Positions 19,077-28,449 of a DNA stretch of 64,000 bases are shown here, piece after piece; positions within the stretch are counted from its first letter, which is position 1, and the number at the start of each line of letters is the position of its first letter. Origin of the DNA: Microvirga flocculans ATCC BAA-817 (GTDB lineage Bacteria; Pseudomonadota; Alphaproteobacteria; Rhizobiales; Beijerinckiaceae). The notes beneath the pieces are model-generated. The model made no database searches. It had not been told where the DNA came from and saw only the letters and a list, made by a program, of their open reading frames with translations. The stretch is taken from positions 124,001 through 188,000 of the forward strand of contig NZ_JAEA01000007.1 of the NCBI RefSeq assembly GCF_000518665.1, given 5' to 3'. The translations under genes were made by a program, and so were the position numbers.

Positions 19077-20237
19077 ATGATCGATCATCCGACGCGCGAC
19101 GTGGGCTTTGGCGTCTATGTCCATTGGCCCTTCTGCGCCTCCAAATGTCCTTATTGCGACTTCAACAGCCATGTCCGCCACCAGCCGGTGGATCAGGAGC
19201 GGTTTCTCGCTGCCTTCCGGCGCGAGATCGCCCATACGGCGTCGCGCATTCCGGGTCGGACGGTCACGAGCATCTTTTTCGGCGGCGGCACGCCCTCGCT
19301 CATGAAGCCGGAAACCGTCGGCGCGATCCTCGACGCCATCGGCGGTGCATGGGCCATCGATTCCCATGCCGAGGTGACCCTCGAAGCCAACCCGACGAGC
19401 GTCGAAGCGGAGCGCTTCCGCGGTTACCGCACGGCCGGCATCAACCGGGTGTCCCTCGGCGTGCAGGCTCTCAACGATCCTGACCTCAAGCGCCTCGGCC
19501 GCATGCATTCGGTCGAGGAGGCGCTGGCGGCCGTATCGATCGCGGCCTCCATCTTCGAGCGCTATTCCTTCGACCTCATCTATGCTCGCCCGGGCCAGAC
19601 ACCCCAGGCCTGGGGCGCCGAGCTGGAACAGGCCATTTCCCATGCGGTCGAGCATCTCTCGCTCTACCAGCTCACCATCGAGCCCGGCACCTGGTTCCAG
19701 CGTCTCTACGATGCGGGCAAGATCACGGTGCCGGACGAGGAGACGGGCCGCGCGCTCTACGACATCACGCAGGAGGTCTGCGAGAAGCACGGGCTTCCTG
19801 CCTATGAAATCTCGAATCACGCCAGGCCCGGCGCGGAATCGCGCCACAACCTCCTCTACTGGCGCTACGGTGAATATGCCGGCATCGGCCCCGGCGCTCA
19901 CGGACGTCTCGTCACCGGCAATGCGCGGCTCGCCACCGCGACGGAGAAGCATCCCGAAACATGGCTGGACCGCGTGGAACGCGAAGGCCACGGCGTGATC
20001 GACGAGGAGGTGCTGACCTCCGAGGCGGAGGGCGACGAGTTCCTGCTGATGGGGCTGCGTCTCAAGGAGGGCGTGGATGCGCGCCGTTTCGAGGCCTTCA
20101 CGGGCCGAACGCTCAATCCGCGGCGGCTGCGGATTCTGGAGGAGGAAGGCCTGATCCGCCTCGACGGCTCGCGCCTGGCGGTGACGCCGAAGGGGTTTCC
20201 GGTTCTCAATGCGGTGATCGCGGAACTCGCAGCCTAG
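19077..20237 (+). CDS. hemW: Radical SAM heme chaperone HemW
   Basis: The 386-residue protein has the radical SAM cluster motif CASKCPYC (Cys 20, 24 and 27) after VYVHWPFC, followed by IFFGGGTPSLM and YYLTIEPGT-like SLYQLTIEPGT. HemW (formerly mistaken for oxygen-independent coproporphyrinogen oxidase HemN) binds heme and transfers it to target proteins; the sequence is of the short HemW group. The start at 19077 lies in MIDHPTRDVGFGVYVHWPF. It is the usual companion of rph-rdgB but is here separated from them by two minus-strand genes. Confidence 0.93.
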   Translation: MIDHPTRDVGFGVYVHWPFCASKCPYCDFNSHVRHQPVDQERFLAAFRREIAHTASRIPGRTVTSIFFGGGTPSLMKPETVGAILDAIGGAWAIDSHAEVTLEANPTSVEAERFRGYRTAGINRVSLGVQALNDPDLKRLGRMHSVEEALAAVSIAASIFERYSFDLIYARPGQTPQAWGAELEQAISHAVEHLSLYQLTIEPGTWFQRLYDAGKITVPDEETGRALYDITQEVCEKHGLPAYEISNHARPGAESRHNLLYWRYGEYAGIGPGAHGRLVTGNARLATATEKHPETWLDRVEREGHGVIDEEVLTSEAEGDEFLLMGLRLKEGVDARRFEAFTGRTLNPRRLRILEEEGLIRLDGSRLAVTPKGFPVLNAVIAELAA

Positions 20238-20363
20238 TTCCAGGCTGTCTCTGTGGCACTGTTCAGCAGAGGCCGGAATTGTTGGACGAGAATAGCGCCA
20301 TCCGACTTTTCTCCCTGAAAATCTAGGGCTTGCCCGCGACCTGTCTTGTAGCACGCGGGCTCT

Positions 20364-20465
20364 CCTCCCCCTTGTGGGGAGGAGTTGGAGGTGGGGGGTG
20401 AGCGCCATGCTGGTCCAGTTCAGCGCCGACACCCCCCACCCTGGCCCTCCCCACAAGGGGGAGGG
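20364..20465. repeat. Inverted REP-like intergenic repeat
   Basis: The left copy (20364-20400) contains CCTCCCCCTTGTGGGGAGG and ends GGTGGGGGGTG. The right copy (20430-20465) is its near-exact reverse complement, starting CACCCCCCACC and ending CCCTCCCCACAAGGGGGAGG. Each copy is itself a small hairpin (CCCC-TTGTG-GGGG), and together they form a BIME-like pair of about 100 bases between the converging hemW and gshB genes. Elements of this CTCCCCC(TTGTG)GGGGAG type are common in alphaproteobacterial genomes. Confidence 0.85.
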
Positions 20466-20493
20466 AAACACGCACTCTATGATGGCGCAGCGC

Positions 20494-21438
20494 TTAGCGC
20501 TTCACCTTGCTCTCGATTACGTCCCACACCGTCGCCGACAGATCCGGCCCGCCGAGGCGCTTGATGGCGCGCAGGCCCGTGGGCGCCGTCACGTTGATCT
20601 CGGTGAGGTTGCCGTCGATCACGTCGATGCCGACGAGGATGAGCCCCATGCGCTTGAGGTCCGGGCCGATGGTCTCGCAGATCTCGCGCTCGCGGGGCGT
20701 GAGGTCGGTGGGCTTCGCGGCGCCCCCGCGCACCATGTAGGAACGGATGTCGTTGGCCGCTGGAACGCGGTTGATCGCACCCGCCGCCTCGCCGTCGATG
20801 AGGATGATGCGCTTGTCGCCTTCCGTGATCCTCGGCAGGAACCGCTGGATCACCCAGGGCTCGCGGAAGAGGTTGGCGAAAAGATCGTAGAGCGAGCCGA
20901 AATTGGGATCCTCGCGCCCGACCTTGAACACGCTCGCGCCGCCATGGCCATAGAGCGGCTTCATGACGACGTCGCCGTGCTCGCGGCGGAACTCCTCGAT
21001 TTCCTGCTTGTCGCGGGAAATGAGCGTCGGCGGCATCAGGTGCGGGAAATGCGTGACGAAGATCTTTTCCGGCGCGTTGCGCACATGCGAGGGATCGTTG
21101 ACCACGAGAGTCTTGGGGTGGATGCGCTCCAGGAAATGCGTGGCGGTGATGTAGGCCAGATCGAAGGGCGGGTCCTGGCGCATGAGCACCGCGTCGACGG
21201 TCGAGAGGTCGACTCGCTCGGGCGTGCCCAGGGTGAAATGGTCGCCCTCCACGTCGCGCACCTCGATGGGTTCGGCCATGGCGATCACGGCGCCGTCGCG
21301 CAGCGACAGGCGGTCGGGCGTGTAATGCAGGACCCGGTGTCCACGCCGCTGGGCTTCGAGCAGCAGCGCGAAGCCGGTGTCGCCCGCGATCTTGATGCTG
21401 CGGATGTGGTCCATCTGGAACGCGACGGTGAGGGTCAT
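20494..21438 (-). CDS. gshB: Glutathione synthetase
   Basis: The 314-residue ATP-grasp enzyme joins gamma-glutamylcysteine and glycine. Motifs include [20 protein letters not shown] at the N terminus, [29 protein letters not shown] (ATP-binding loop) and [15 protein letters not shown] at the end. The start has AAGGAGG eight bases upstream. Its placement near rsmI and yraN is a common alphaproteobacterial arrangement, although the broken lipid-kinase gene lies between them here on the other strand. Confidence 0.96.
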   Translation of the reverse strand: MTLTVAFQMDHIRSIKIAGDTGFALLLEAQRRGHRVLHYTPDRLSLRDGAVIAMAEPIEVRDVEGDHFTLGTPERVDLSTVDAVLMRQDPPFDLAYITATHFLERIHPKTLVVNDPSHVRNAPEKIFVTHFPHLMPPTLISRDKQEIEEFRREHGDVVMKPLYGHGGASVFKVGREDPNFGSLYDLFANLFREPWVIQRFLPRITEGDKRIILIDGEAAGAINRVPAANDIRSYMVRGGAAKPTDLTPREREICETIGPDLKRMGLILVGIDVIDGNLTEINVTAPTGLRAIKRLGGPDLSATVWDVIESKVKR

Positions 21439-21600
21439 GCGTCAGGCCTCCTTGGGAAGCAGGGTTATTGTGCCAAAAAGGCGGGATGGCAACTCCGAAG
21501 CCACGCGGAGCGAACGAAAAGCGGGGGATGCGTGTTATCGAACGGCTCCGCTTGCCGCGGCCCCTTGCAGTTCCCCTCAAGCTTCTCCATGTGACCGAGC

Positions 21601-22474
21601 ATGTCCCGCCGCGCCCTTCTCATCGTCAACGCCAAGAGCCGCAGCGGCGCCGCCCAACGCGATATCGCCATCGAGCGCCTGAGAGGCCACGGCATCGAGC
21701 CTTTCCCCTTGGAATGCAGCCGCCGTGAGGATCTTTCTCCCCTCATCGTCGAGAATGCCGAGGGCATGGATTGCGCCATCGTCGGCGGGGGGGGACGGCA
21801 CCCTCAATGCGGCGGCCTTCGGCGTGATCGAGGCAGGGCTGCCGCTCGGCATTCTGCCGCTCGGCACGGCCAACGATCTTGCGCGCACCCTCCACATCCC
21901 CTTCGATCTCGACGGCGCGGCCCAGGTCATCGCCGATGGCCATACCCGCAGGATCGACCTCGGCATCGTCAATGGCGAACCCTTCTTCAACGTGGCGAGC
22001 CTCGGCCTCTCGGCGGAGCTTGCCCAGAAGCTGACGCGGGACATCAAGCGACGCTGGGGCCGCCTCGGCTATGCGCTCGTGGCCTTGAAGGTCCTGGCCC
22101 AGGCAAGGCCTTTCCGGGCGACGATCACGAGCGAAACGGAATCCGTGCGCGTGCGGACGCTTCAGATCGCGGTCGGCAACGGGCGTTTCTACGGCGGCGG
22201 CAACGCTGTCGAGAAGGATGCCGCCATCGACGATCAGCACCTCGACCTCTACAGCCTCGAGCTGGAGCGGGCCTGGAAGCTCGCCCTCATGGCGCGCTCC
22301 TTCCGCTATGGCCAGCACGGAGCCTGGGAGGAGGTGAGGGCGGTGCGGGCGAAGGAATTCGACATCCGCACCCGCAGGCCCAGGCCCATCAATGCGGATG
22401 GCGAGATCGTGACGCAGACGCCCGCTCACTTCTCCATCAGGCCCGCCGCCGTGACGGTGTTCGCGCCGAAGTAA
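21601..22474 (+). pseudogene. Diacylglycerol/lipid kinase (YegS/DagK-like) with a +1 frameshift in a G run
   Basis: The N-terminal part (MSRRALLIVNAKSRSGAAQR to DCAIVGGGG) is read in one frame from 21601. The remainder (GDGTLNAAAFGVIEAGLPLG to VFAPK, stop at 22474) is in another. The break is in eight consecutive G (21787-21794). With seven G the text would read IVGGGDGTLN, the signature ATP-binding motif of the DAGK catalytic family, and give a full product of about 290 residues. The rest of the protein is well preserved (LPLGTANDLARTL, GNGRFYGGGNAVEKDA), so the change is recent, a sequencing error, or a slippage switch. If translated as it stands, the product is truncated or must frameshift. 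Confidence 0.85.
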
Positions 22475-22490
22475 CAGAGCCGCCGTATCT

Positions 22491-22868
22491 TCAGCCCATC
22501 TCCAACTCGAATGCCGACACGATATGCCGCGGCCACGTCTTGGGTGCGATGAACACCGCGTCGGCGCGCCATGTCTTGTTCACGGCCCAGTCATTGCGCG
22601 AAAGCCAGGCCCTCACGGCGCGGGAGAAGCGACGGCGTTTTGCTGCCGTGATGGCGGAGAGCGCATCGTCCATCAGCCCGCGCGCCTTCACCTCGACGAA
22701 GGCGATGGTGTCGCCGCGCATGACGATGAGGTCGATCTCGCCGCCGGAGGCCGCATAGCGGCGCGCGAGGGGACGGTAGCCTTTGGCGAGCAGGAACAGA
22801 AGCGCGACCCACTCGGCATGGTGCCCTCGCAGGAACGTCGCTCTGCGTCGCTCGAGGGCGGTCTTCAT
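22491..22868 (-). CDS. UPF0102 family YraN-like endonuclease
   Basis: The 125-residue protein shows the UPF0102 pattern: [23 protein letters not shown], then [22 protein letters not shown], which is the D-x(n)-E-x-K catalytic core of the PD-(D/E)xK nuclease fold, and [14 protein letters not shown]. Its ATG overlaps the rsmI stop (ATGA), so it is coupled to rsmI. In E. coli the homologous yraN is likewise in the yraL(rsmI)-lpoA-yraN neighbourhood. Its physiological substrate is unknown. Confidence 0.9.
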   Translation of the reverse strand: MKTALERRRATFLRGHHAEWVALLFLLAKGYRPLARRYAASGGEIDLIVMRGDTIAFVEVKARGLMDDALSAITAAKRRRFSRAVRAWLSRNDWAVNKTWRADAVFIAPKTWPRHIVSAFELEMG

Positions 22869-23803
22869 GCATCCCGTTTCGCGAGTTCGAGTGCGCGGGC
22901 ATACACCTCGCGCTTGGGCAGGCCGAGGTCTGCCGCCACCAGTGCCGCGGCGTCCTTGATCGAGTGGTTCTTGAGTGCGGCTTCCAGCTTGCCGTCGAGG
23001 GCCGCGTCGGCCTCGGCCGCGTGCATCGCCTTCGTCGCTTCGCCGATCAGGACCACGATCTCGCCTTTCGGCGGGCCTTCCTCCGCGAATTGCCGGGCGA
23101 GTTCGGGGAGCGTGCCGCGCCGGATCGTCTCGAACATCTTGGTGAGCTCGCGCGCCACAACGGCCTGCCGCTCGCCCAGCACGTCGGCGGCATCGGCCAG
23201 CATCTCGGGCAGCCGGTGCGGGCCCTCGAAGAGCATGAGCGTGCCGGGGATGGAGCCGATCTCGGCAAGTCGCGCCCGTCGCGCCGCGCTCTTGGGCGGC
23301 AGAAAGCCCTCGAAGAAGAAACGGTCGGTGGGCAGGCCCGACGCCACGAGCGCGGTGAGCACGGCGGAGGGGCCGGGAATCGGGGTAACCGGCAGTCCTT
23401 CCTCGATGGCCGACTGGACGAGCTTGTAGCCTGGGTCCGAGACCAGCGGCGTCCCAGCATCCGACACCAGGGCCAGCGCCTGCCCCTCCCTTATGCGGTG
23501 AACCATGCGCTCGCGCACGGCATCGTTGGAATGCTCGTGATAGGCCACGAGCGGCGTGGTGATGCCGTAATGGGCAAGCAGGGTCTTCGTCACCCGCGTA
23601 TCCTCGGCCAGGATCGCATCCGCCGCCGCGAGTACGCTCAGGGCCCGGAAGGACACGTCCTGCAGGTTGCCGATGGGGGTCGCGACCACATAGAGGCCGG
23701 GCGAGAGGGGCTTGGCTTCGGCGGCGAGGCCGAAGGCGGTGAAGGTCGCCACCCGCTCGGTGGGTTCGCGCCGCTTGGTCCGGTTGTCGATTCTCTGAGT
23801 CAT
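22865..23803 (-). CDS. rsmI: 16S rRNA 2'-O-methyltransferase RsmI (C1402)
   Basis: The 312-residue SAM-dependent tetrapyrrole-methylase fold protein shows [46 protein letters not shown] and [20 protein letters not shown]. It methylates the ribose of C1402 in the decoding centre. A C-terminal helical segment follows the catalytic domain. The start at 23803 has AGGA a few bases upstream. It is divergent from the LpoA-like gene, preserving the rsmI-lpoA-yraN association. Confidence 0.95.
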   Translation of the reverse strand: MTQRIDNRTKRREPTERVATFTAFGLAAEAKPLSPGLYVVATPIGNLQDVSFRALSVLAAADAILAEDTRVTKTLLAHYGITTPLVAYHEHSNDAVRERMVHRIREGQALALVSDAGTPLVSDPGYKLVQSAIEEGLPVTPIPGPSAVLTALVASGLPTDRFFFEGFLPPKSAARRARLAEIGSIPGTLMLFEGPHRLPEMLADAADVLGERQAVVARELTKMFETIRRGTLPELARQFAEEGPPKGEIVVLIGEATKAMHAAEADAALDGKLEAALKNHSIKDAAALVAADLGLPKREVYARALELAKRDA

Positions 23804-23937
23804 GTCCTGTCACTGTCGCATGAAGCGGAGCCGTCGCGAAAGCCGGAGCGGGCGCCCAATCCTGCATGAGAAACAATGTTTACTTTTTGCTGCCACCTTT
23901 TCCCCGGCAAGCAAAGCTGTTTCCAGAGGGGGCGGAG

Positions 23938-25182
23938 ATGGCGCATGGATCGTTTGGAAGGGCGGGAAGCCTTTTGAGCCGGGCCGCATGGACCGGCGTT
24001 CTGGCTGTGTCGCTGGCCCTGTCCGGCTGCATCGGCTCGGGAAGCCTGATGCCGCCGAGCCGGACGGGCGAGCCGCGCGCTCCCGCCGTCGAGCCTGTTT
24101 ACGCTGCCGGCGTCGTGCCGCCGGATGGCGCCACCATCGGCTCCGGTCCCGTCAAGGTCGGCCTCATCCTGCCCATGACCGCTCCGGGGCAGGGGGCAGT
24201 GGTGGCGCAGAGCATGCGCAATGCTGCCGAAATGGCGCTCGGCGAGTTTCAGGGTTCGGGAATCACCCTCCTCGTGAAGGACGATCGCGGCACGCCCGAG
24301 GGAGCGCAGGCCGCCGCCCAGCAGGCTCTCGCCGAGGGGGCCGAGCTCATCATCGGCCCGCTCTTCGCCGGTTCCGTCCAGGCGGCCGGGCAGGCGGCGC
24401 GCCCTGTGGGTAAACCTGTCATCGGCTTTTCCACGGATGCGAGCGTCGCCACGCGCGGCGTCTATCTCCTGAGCTTCCTCTTGCAGGAAGAGGTCGACCG
24501 CATCGTTTCTTTCGCCGCGACCCAGGGCCGGCGGTCCGTCGCAGCCCTGATCCCGGAGACGACCTATGGCCGCGTGGCCGAGGCGCGTTTCCAGCAGGCG
24601 GCGGCGCAGCAGGGCATCCGCATCGTCGCGCTCGAACATTACCCGCCAGCGCAGCCCCAGGCGGCCATGCAGCGCCTTGCTCCCGTGATCGGGGGCCCTG
24701 CGCCCCAGGCCGATGCGCTGTTCGTTCCCGACAACGGCGATGGGCTGCCCGCCGTAGCCCAGGCCCTGCAGATGGCGGGGTTCGACCCGATTCGGGTCAA
24801 GCCGCTCGGCACCGGCGTGTGGGACGAGCCGCGCGTTCTGAGCCTGTCGGCCTTGCAGGGCGGCTGGTTCGCGGCGCCTGACAATCGCGGCTTCAATGCC
24901 TTCGCCGAGCGCTACCGGGCGCGCTTCAACACCGATCCGATCAGGCTTGCGACCCTGTCCTACGATGCGGTGACGCTGGCGGCGGCGCTGGCGCGGATGC
25001 AGGGCGTGCAGGGGTTCAGCGATGCGGCGCTCACGAACCCGTCCGGATTCGCCGGGGCCGACGGCGTGTTCCGCTTCAACCCCGACGGCACCAACAACCG
25101 CGCGCTGACCGTTCAGGAAATCCGCAACGGCACCGCAATCCTGGTCAGCGGCGCACCGAGAACGCTCGTGGCAGGCAACTGA
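23938..25182 (+). CDS. LpoA-like lipoprotein, penicillin-binding protein activator family
   Basis: The 414-residue protein begins with a lipoprotein signal ending LALSGC (Cys 31), which fixes the start at 23938 rather than the earlier ATG at 23866. The rest is a periplasmic-binding fold of the Peripla_BP_6/LpoA type (KVGLILPMTAPGQGAVVAQS, GAELIIGPLFAGSV, ETTYGRVAEARF). In E. coli LpoA is an outer-membrane lipoprotein that activates PBP1A. In alphaproteobacteria such proteins are annotated as PBP activators because of fold and synteny, but this activity is not proven here. Divergent rsmI-yraN matches the enterobacterial neighbourhood. Confidence 0.82.
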   Translation: MAHGSFGRAGSLLSRAAWTGVLAVSLALSGCIGSGSLMPPSRTGEPRAPAVEPVYAAGVVPPDGATIGSGPVKVGLILPMTAPGQGAVVAQSMRNAAEMALGEFQGSGITLLVKDDRGTPEGAQAAAQQALAEGAELIIGPLFAGSVQAAGQAARPVGKPVIGFSTDASVATRGVYLLSFLLQEEVDRIVSFAATQGRRSVAALIPETTYGRVAEARFQQAAAQQGIRIVALEHYPPAQPQAAMQRLAPVIGGPAPQADALFVPDNGDGLPAVAQALQMAGFDPIRVKPLGTGVWDEPRVLSLSALQGGWFAAPDNRGFNAFAERYRARFNTDPIRLATLSYDAVTLAAALARMQGVQGFSDAALTNPSGFAGADGVFRFNPDGTNNRALTVQEIRNGTAILVSGAPRTLVAGN

Positions 25183-25190
25183 CCGCAAGG

Positions 25191-25700
25191 CTATTTTCGC
25201 GTCAGCGTCGCGCTCAAATCCGGCTTGTTGTTGAGGGTCTGGAAGACGACGCAGTAACGCTCGGTGAGCTTGAGCAGCTGGTCGATCTTTTCCTGCGGCG
25301 CATCCGTGTCGACCTCGAAGGAAAGGCGGATGTTCTTGAAGCCCACGGGCGCCGTCTTGTCGACGCCGAGCGTGCCGCGGAAGTCGAGATCGCCTTCCGC
25401 CTTCACGGCGCCGTGGCGCAGGTCGATCTCGAGCGCGGTCGCGACCGCCTTCAAGGTCACGCCCGCGCAGGCCACGAGCGCCTCGAGCAGCATGTCGCCC
25501 GAGCACAATTCCGCGCCGGAGCCGCCGGTGGCCGGATGAAGGCCCGCGACCGCGAGCGCGCGCCCGGTCTCGACCTTGCAGGCGATGTGCTGGTCGTCGA
25601 GCGTGCCTTGCGCCTTCAAGGTGATGACGGCGGAATTCGGATCGCTGCGGTATTGATCCTTCAACGGCGCCTGGAGAGAGCGAAGGGCGGTCGCATCCAT
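25191..25700 (-). CDS. OsmC-family peroxiredoxin-like protein
   Basis: The 169-residue protein has the two Cys of the OsmC/Ohr family in LVACAGVTLKAVAT (Cys 78) and LTERYCVVFQTL (Cys 150), with a further Cys in AELCSGDMLLEAL. OsmC proteins reduce organic hydroperoxides with a thiol cofactor in the cytoplasm. It starts 19 bases after the stop of the ABC ATPase gene on the same strand, so it is probably the last gene of the importer operon. The subgroup is the one with a longer N terminus, whose substrate is not known. Confidence 0.85.
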   Translation of the reverse strand: MDATALRSLQAPLKDQYRSDPNSAVITLKAQGTLDDQHIACKVETGRALAVAGLHPATGGSGAELCSGDMLLEALVACAGVTLKAVATALEIDLRHGAVKAEGDLDFRGTLGVDKTAPVGFKNIRLSFEVDTDAPQEKIDQLLKLTERYCVVFQTLNNKPDLSATLTRK

Positions 25701-25719
25701 GATGATGTCCTTGTGGTTC

Positions 25720-26508
25720 CTACCACCACAGCGCGGCGGCCTGGCGGTCGCGTTCGCGCTGCGGCTGCTCTTGCGGAGCTTTGAGGGAATGGTCCAGGGC
25801 CGTCAAGATGCGGCGCACGGAACTCTCGAAGGGCAGTCCCGTCCTGTCGCGCGGGCGCGCGAGCGTCAGCGGCAACTCATCGAAGATGCGTCCCGGCTTC
25901 GGCTGCATGACGACGGCGCGATCCGCAAGCGTCACCGCCTCCTGCACATCGTGGGTGACGAGCACGACGGTGGGGCGCGTCTCCTCCCACAGTCCGAGCA
26001 GATGCTCGTGCAGGCTCGCGCGGGTGAAGGCATCGAGGGCGGAGAACGGTTCGTCGAGGAGAAGCACCTTCGGGTTGGTCACGAAGGCGCGCGCGATCGA
26101 TACGCGCTGTTGCTGGCCGCCCGAAAGATCGCGCGGCCAGCGGTTCGCATGTTCTGACAGGCCGATCTTTTCGAGCGCATGCGACACGCGTGCGTTCTTC
26201 TCGGCGGCGCTCACACCGTCGAGGCCGAAGGCGATGTTCTCAAAAACCGTGAGCCACGGCAGAAGGCGCGGCTCCTGGAACACGATGCCCACGGCCGGAT
26301 GCGGCCCCGAGAGAACCTCGCCATCGAGGCGGATACGCCCGGCGCTTTCCCGGTCGAGGCCGGCTATGAGGCGTAGAAGCGTGGTCTTGCCGCAGCCCGA
26401 GCCACCGATCAGCGCGACGATCTCGCCTTCATGCACCGTGAGAGTGATGTCGGAAAGCGCGCGCGTGCCGTCGGCATAGGTCTTGGAGAGATGTTTGAGG
26501 GACAGCAT
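25720..26508 (-). CDS. ABC transporter ATPase, nitrate/sulfonate/taurine type (SsuB/TauB-like)
   Basis: The 262-residue ATPase has Walker A GGSGCGKT (35-42), the Q loop VFQEPRLLPW, the signature LSGGQQQR (128-135), Walker B LLLDEP (149-154) and the H loop VTHDVQEA. The FQEPRLLPWLTV text is typical of the SsuB/TauB/NrtC branch. Its ATG overlaps the permease stop (TGATG). The C-terminal tail (about 25 residues, rich in Gln and Arg) is not conserved in the family. It energises uptake by the adjacent permease and binding protein. Confidence 0.92.
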   Translation of the reverse strand: MLSLKHLSKTYADGTRALSDITLTVHEGEIVALIGGSGCGKTTLLRLIAGLDRESAGRIRLDGEVLSGPHPAVGIVFQEPRLLPWLTVFENIAFGLDGVSAAEKNARVSHALEKIGLSEHANRWPRDLSGGQQQRVSIARAFVTNPKVLLLDEPFSALDAFTRASLHEHLLGLWEETRPTVVLVTHDVQEAVTLADRAVVMQPKPGRIFDELPLTLARPRDRTGLPFESSVRRILTALDHSLKAPQEQPQRERDRQAAALWW

Positions 26509-27386
26509 CACAGTCTCTCCCGCACGGTGTCCTGCCAGCGCACGAGCGGCATGGAGGCCACGACGAGCAGGCTGTCGGCGATCTTGCCCAGAAGCGCGAA
26601 GGCGATGATGGCCGCTACGATCTGGTCGGGCTTTCCCATCTGCTGTCCGTCGACGAGCAGATAGCCGAGACCCTCGGACGCGCCCATGAATTCTGCGGCG
26701 ACCACGAACATGAAGCCGAGCCCCAGGCCCGAGCGCAGCGCGATCACGGCTTCGGGCAGAACGGCGGGCAGCAGGATGCGCCGCGCAAGCTGGAGGCGCG
26801 AGAGGCGAAACACGTGGCCGACCTCCACGAGCTTGCGGTCTAGGGAAAGAATCGCGCCCGCGATGCCGAGATAGACAGGAAAGAACACGCCCACCGCAAT
26901 GAGCGCCACTTTCGAGGCCTCGAAGATCCCGAGCCACAGGATGAACAGCGGCACCCAGGCGATGGAGGGAATGGCGCGCAGCGCCTGAAGGGTGGGATCG
27001 AGAAATTGCCTGATCGTGCGGCTCGACCCTGAGAGCGTGCCCAGCACGATGCCGGCCACTGCGCCGATGGCGAAGCCGGTCAGAACGCGCCAGAGCGTCA
27101 TCCAGCTATGGGCCCACAATTCGCCGGTCTTGGCCAGCGCCTCGAGCGTCGCGAGGATGCGGCTCGGCGGAGGAATGAGCCGGCCTTGGGAAAGGCCGAA
27201 ATAAACGGCGGCTTCCCAGAGAAGCGCGATGGCAATGGGCAATAAAAAGCCGAGAAGGATGCGCCCGTCGAAGGCGCGTCGCTTCTCGGCAAAGTCAGGG
27301 GCCGCGAGAGCGGCGGCACCCTCTTGGGAGGACCAGGCGACAGTTTCAGCGTTGCCTGACACGGCGCTCTCCCGTGACGACGTCAT
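26508..27386 (-). CDS. ABC transporter permease, SsuC/TauC-like
   Basis: The 292-residue protein has about six membrane helices after a 40-residue hydrophilic N terminus. The EAA loop appears as EVGHVFRLSRLQLARRILLP AVLPEAV, which contacts the ATPase. LIPPPSRILATLEAL and ALRAIPSIAWVPLFILWLG are family signatures. Start and stop overlap the neighbouring genes by a base each (TGATG), so all three importer genes are tightly coupled. The substrate is probably an aliphatic sulfonate or related anion; the sequence alone does not decide. Confidence 0.92.
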   Translation of the reverse strand: MTSSRESAVSGNAETVAWSSQEGAAALAAPDFAEKRRAFDGRILLGFLLPIAIALLWEAAVYFGLSQGRLIPPPSRILATLEALAKTGELWAHSWMTLWRVLTGFAIGAVAGIVLGTLSGSSRTIRQFLDPTLQALRAIPSIAWVPLFILWLGIFEASKVALIAVGVFFPVYLGIAGAILSLDRKLVEVGHVFRLSRLQLARRILLPAVLPEAVIALRSGLGLGFMFVVAAEFMGASEGLGYLLVDGQQMGKPDQIVAAIIAFALLGKIADSLLVVASMPLVRWQDTVRERL

Positions 27387-28348
27387 CAGCGCGATGCGGT
27401 GGCGAAGCGGCGGTCGATGAGAGCATCGACGGCGGCCTGCACATTCGCCTCTGCGGGCACGACACCGGCCTGCTGGAGCGCGAGCCCCGCAGCGAGGATC
27501 GTGTCGGCCTGCGGCTGGCCGATGGTGGAATGGGTAAGTTCCGTGCGCTGCAGCTGGCGCTCGATCACAGCATCCGACAGCTTGGTGTAAGTGATCAGGA
27601 TCTTCTTCAGCTCCGTCGGATTGGCAAGGGCATATTGCCGGGCTTGCTCATAGGCTTTGAGGACACGCTCGACGAGGGCTGGGTTATCCTTGGCGAAGGA
27701 CTCGGAGACGTTCAGCACGCCCCAGGTATTGGCGGCTGCGTTGCGGAAGAAGAGCTGGGCGCCGCTTTCCACCTCGGCTGCGGCCATCAACGGATCGAGC
27801 CCGGCCCAGGCATCCACGTCGCCGCGCTCGAGGGCCGTGCGACCGTCCGGGTGCTGGAGAAGAACGAGTTTCACGTCCTTCTCGGTCAGCTTGGCGTCCT
27901 GCAGGGCGCGCACGAGGAAGATGTGCGGATCGGTGCCGCGGGTCACGGCCACGCGCTTGCCCTTCAGGTCTTCGACCTTGGCAATGCCCGTGTCCTTGCG
28001 GGTAACGAGCGCCGTCCATTCGGGACGCGAATAGACATAGATCGACTTGATCGGGTTGCCGTTGATCCTGGCGATCAGCGCGGCGGCTCCGGCTGTCGAG
28101 CCGAAGTCGATCGAGCCGGCATTGAGGAATTCGAGCGCCTTGTTGGAACCGAGCGACTGCACCCAGCGCACGCCGATATTGTCCTTGGCGAGTTCCCTTT
28201 CGAGGAAGCCCTGCTCCTTCAGGACGAGACTGACCGGATTGTAGGTGGCGAAGTCGATACGGACCTCCTTCACCTGGGCCGAGGCCGTGCCGGAGGCAAG
28301 GCCGGTTGCAAGGGAGGCTGCGAGGAAAAGACGTCGGGTCAGGCTCAT
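27386..28348 (-). CDS. ABC transporter substrate-binding protein, SsuA/NrtT family
   Basis: The 320-residue protein has a Sec-type signal (SLTRRLFLAASLATGLASG, cleavage near ASA-Q at 24/25). The mature protein has VRIDFATYNPVSLVLKEQGF, SIDFGSTAGAAALIARINGN and DLKGKRVAVTRGTDPHIFLV, typical of NMT1/SsuA-like binding proteins. It captures the substrate in the periplasm for the permease downstream. It is the first gene of the operon, and three palindromes lie 100-180 bases upstream. No alkanesulfonate monooxygenase is adjacent. Confidence 0.9.
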   Translation of the reverse strand: MSLTRRLFLAASLATGLASGTASAQVKEVRIDFATYNPVSLVLKEQGFLERELAKDNIGVRWVQSLGSNKALEFLNAGSIDFGSTAGAAALIARINGNPIKSIYVYSRPEWTALVTRKDTGIAKVEDLKGKRVAVTRGTDPHIFLVRALQDAKLTEKDVKLVLLQHPDGRTALERGDVDAWAGLDPLMAAAEVESGAQLFFRNAAANTWGVLNVSESFAKDNPALVERVLKAYEQARQYALANPTELKKILITYTKLSDAVIERQLQRTELTHSTIGQPQADTILAAGLALQQAGVVPAEANVQAAVDALIDRRFATASR

Positions 28349-28449
28349 CGTTTCGGTCCCCTGTCTGGCGCATGGGGCCTTGTCCGAGGCACCCGCGCTT
28401 TAGCTGCACTTGTTTCGCGCCCGCAAGCTGCATGCTCAAATCGGCGCGT

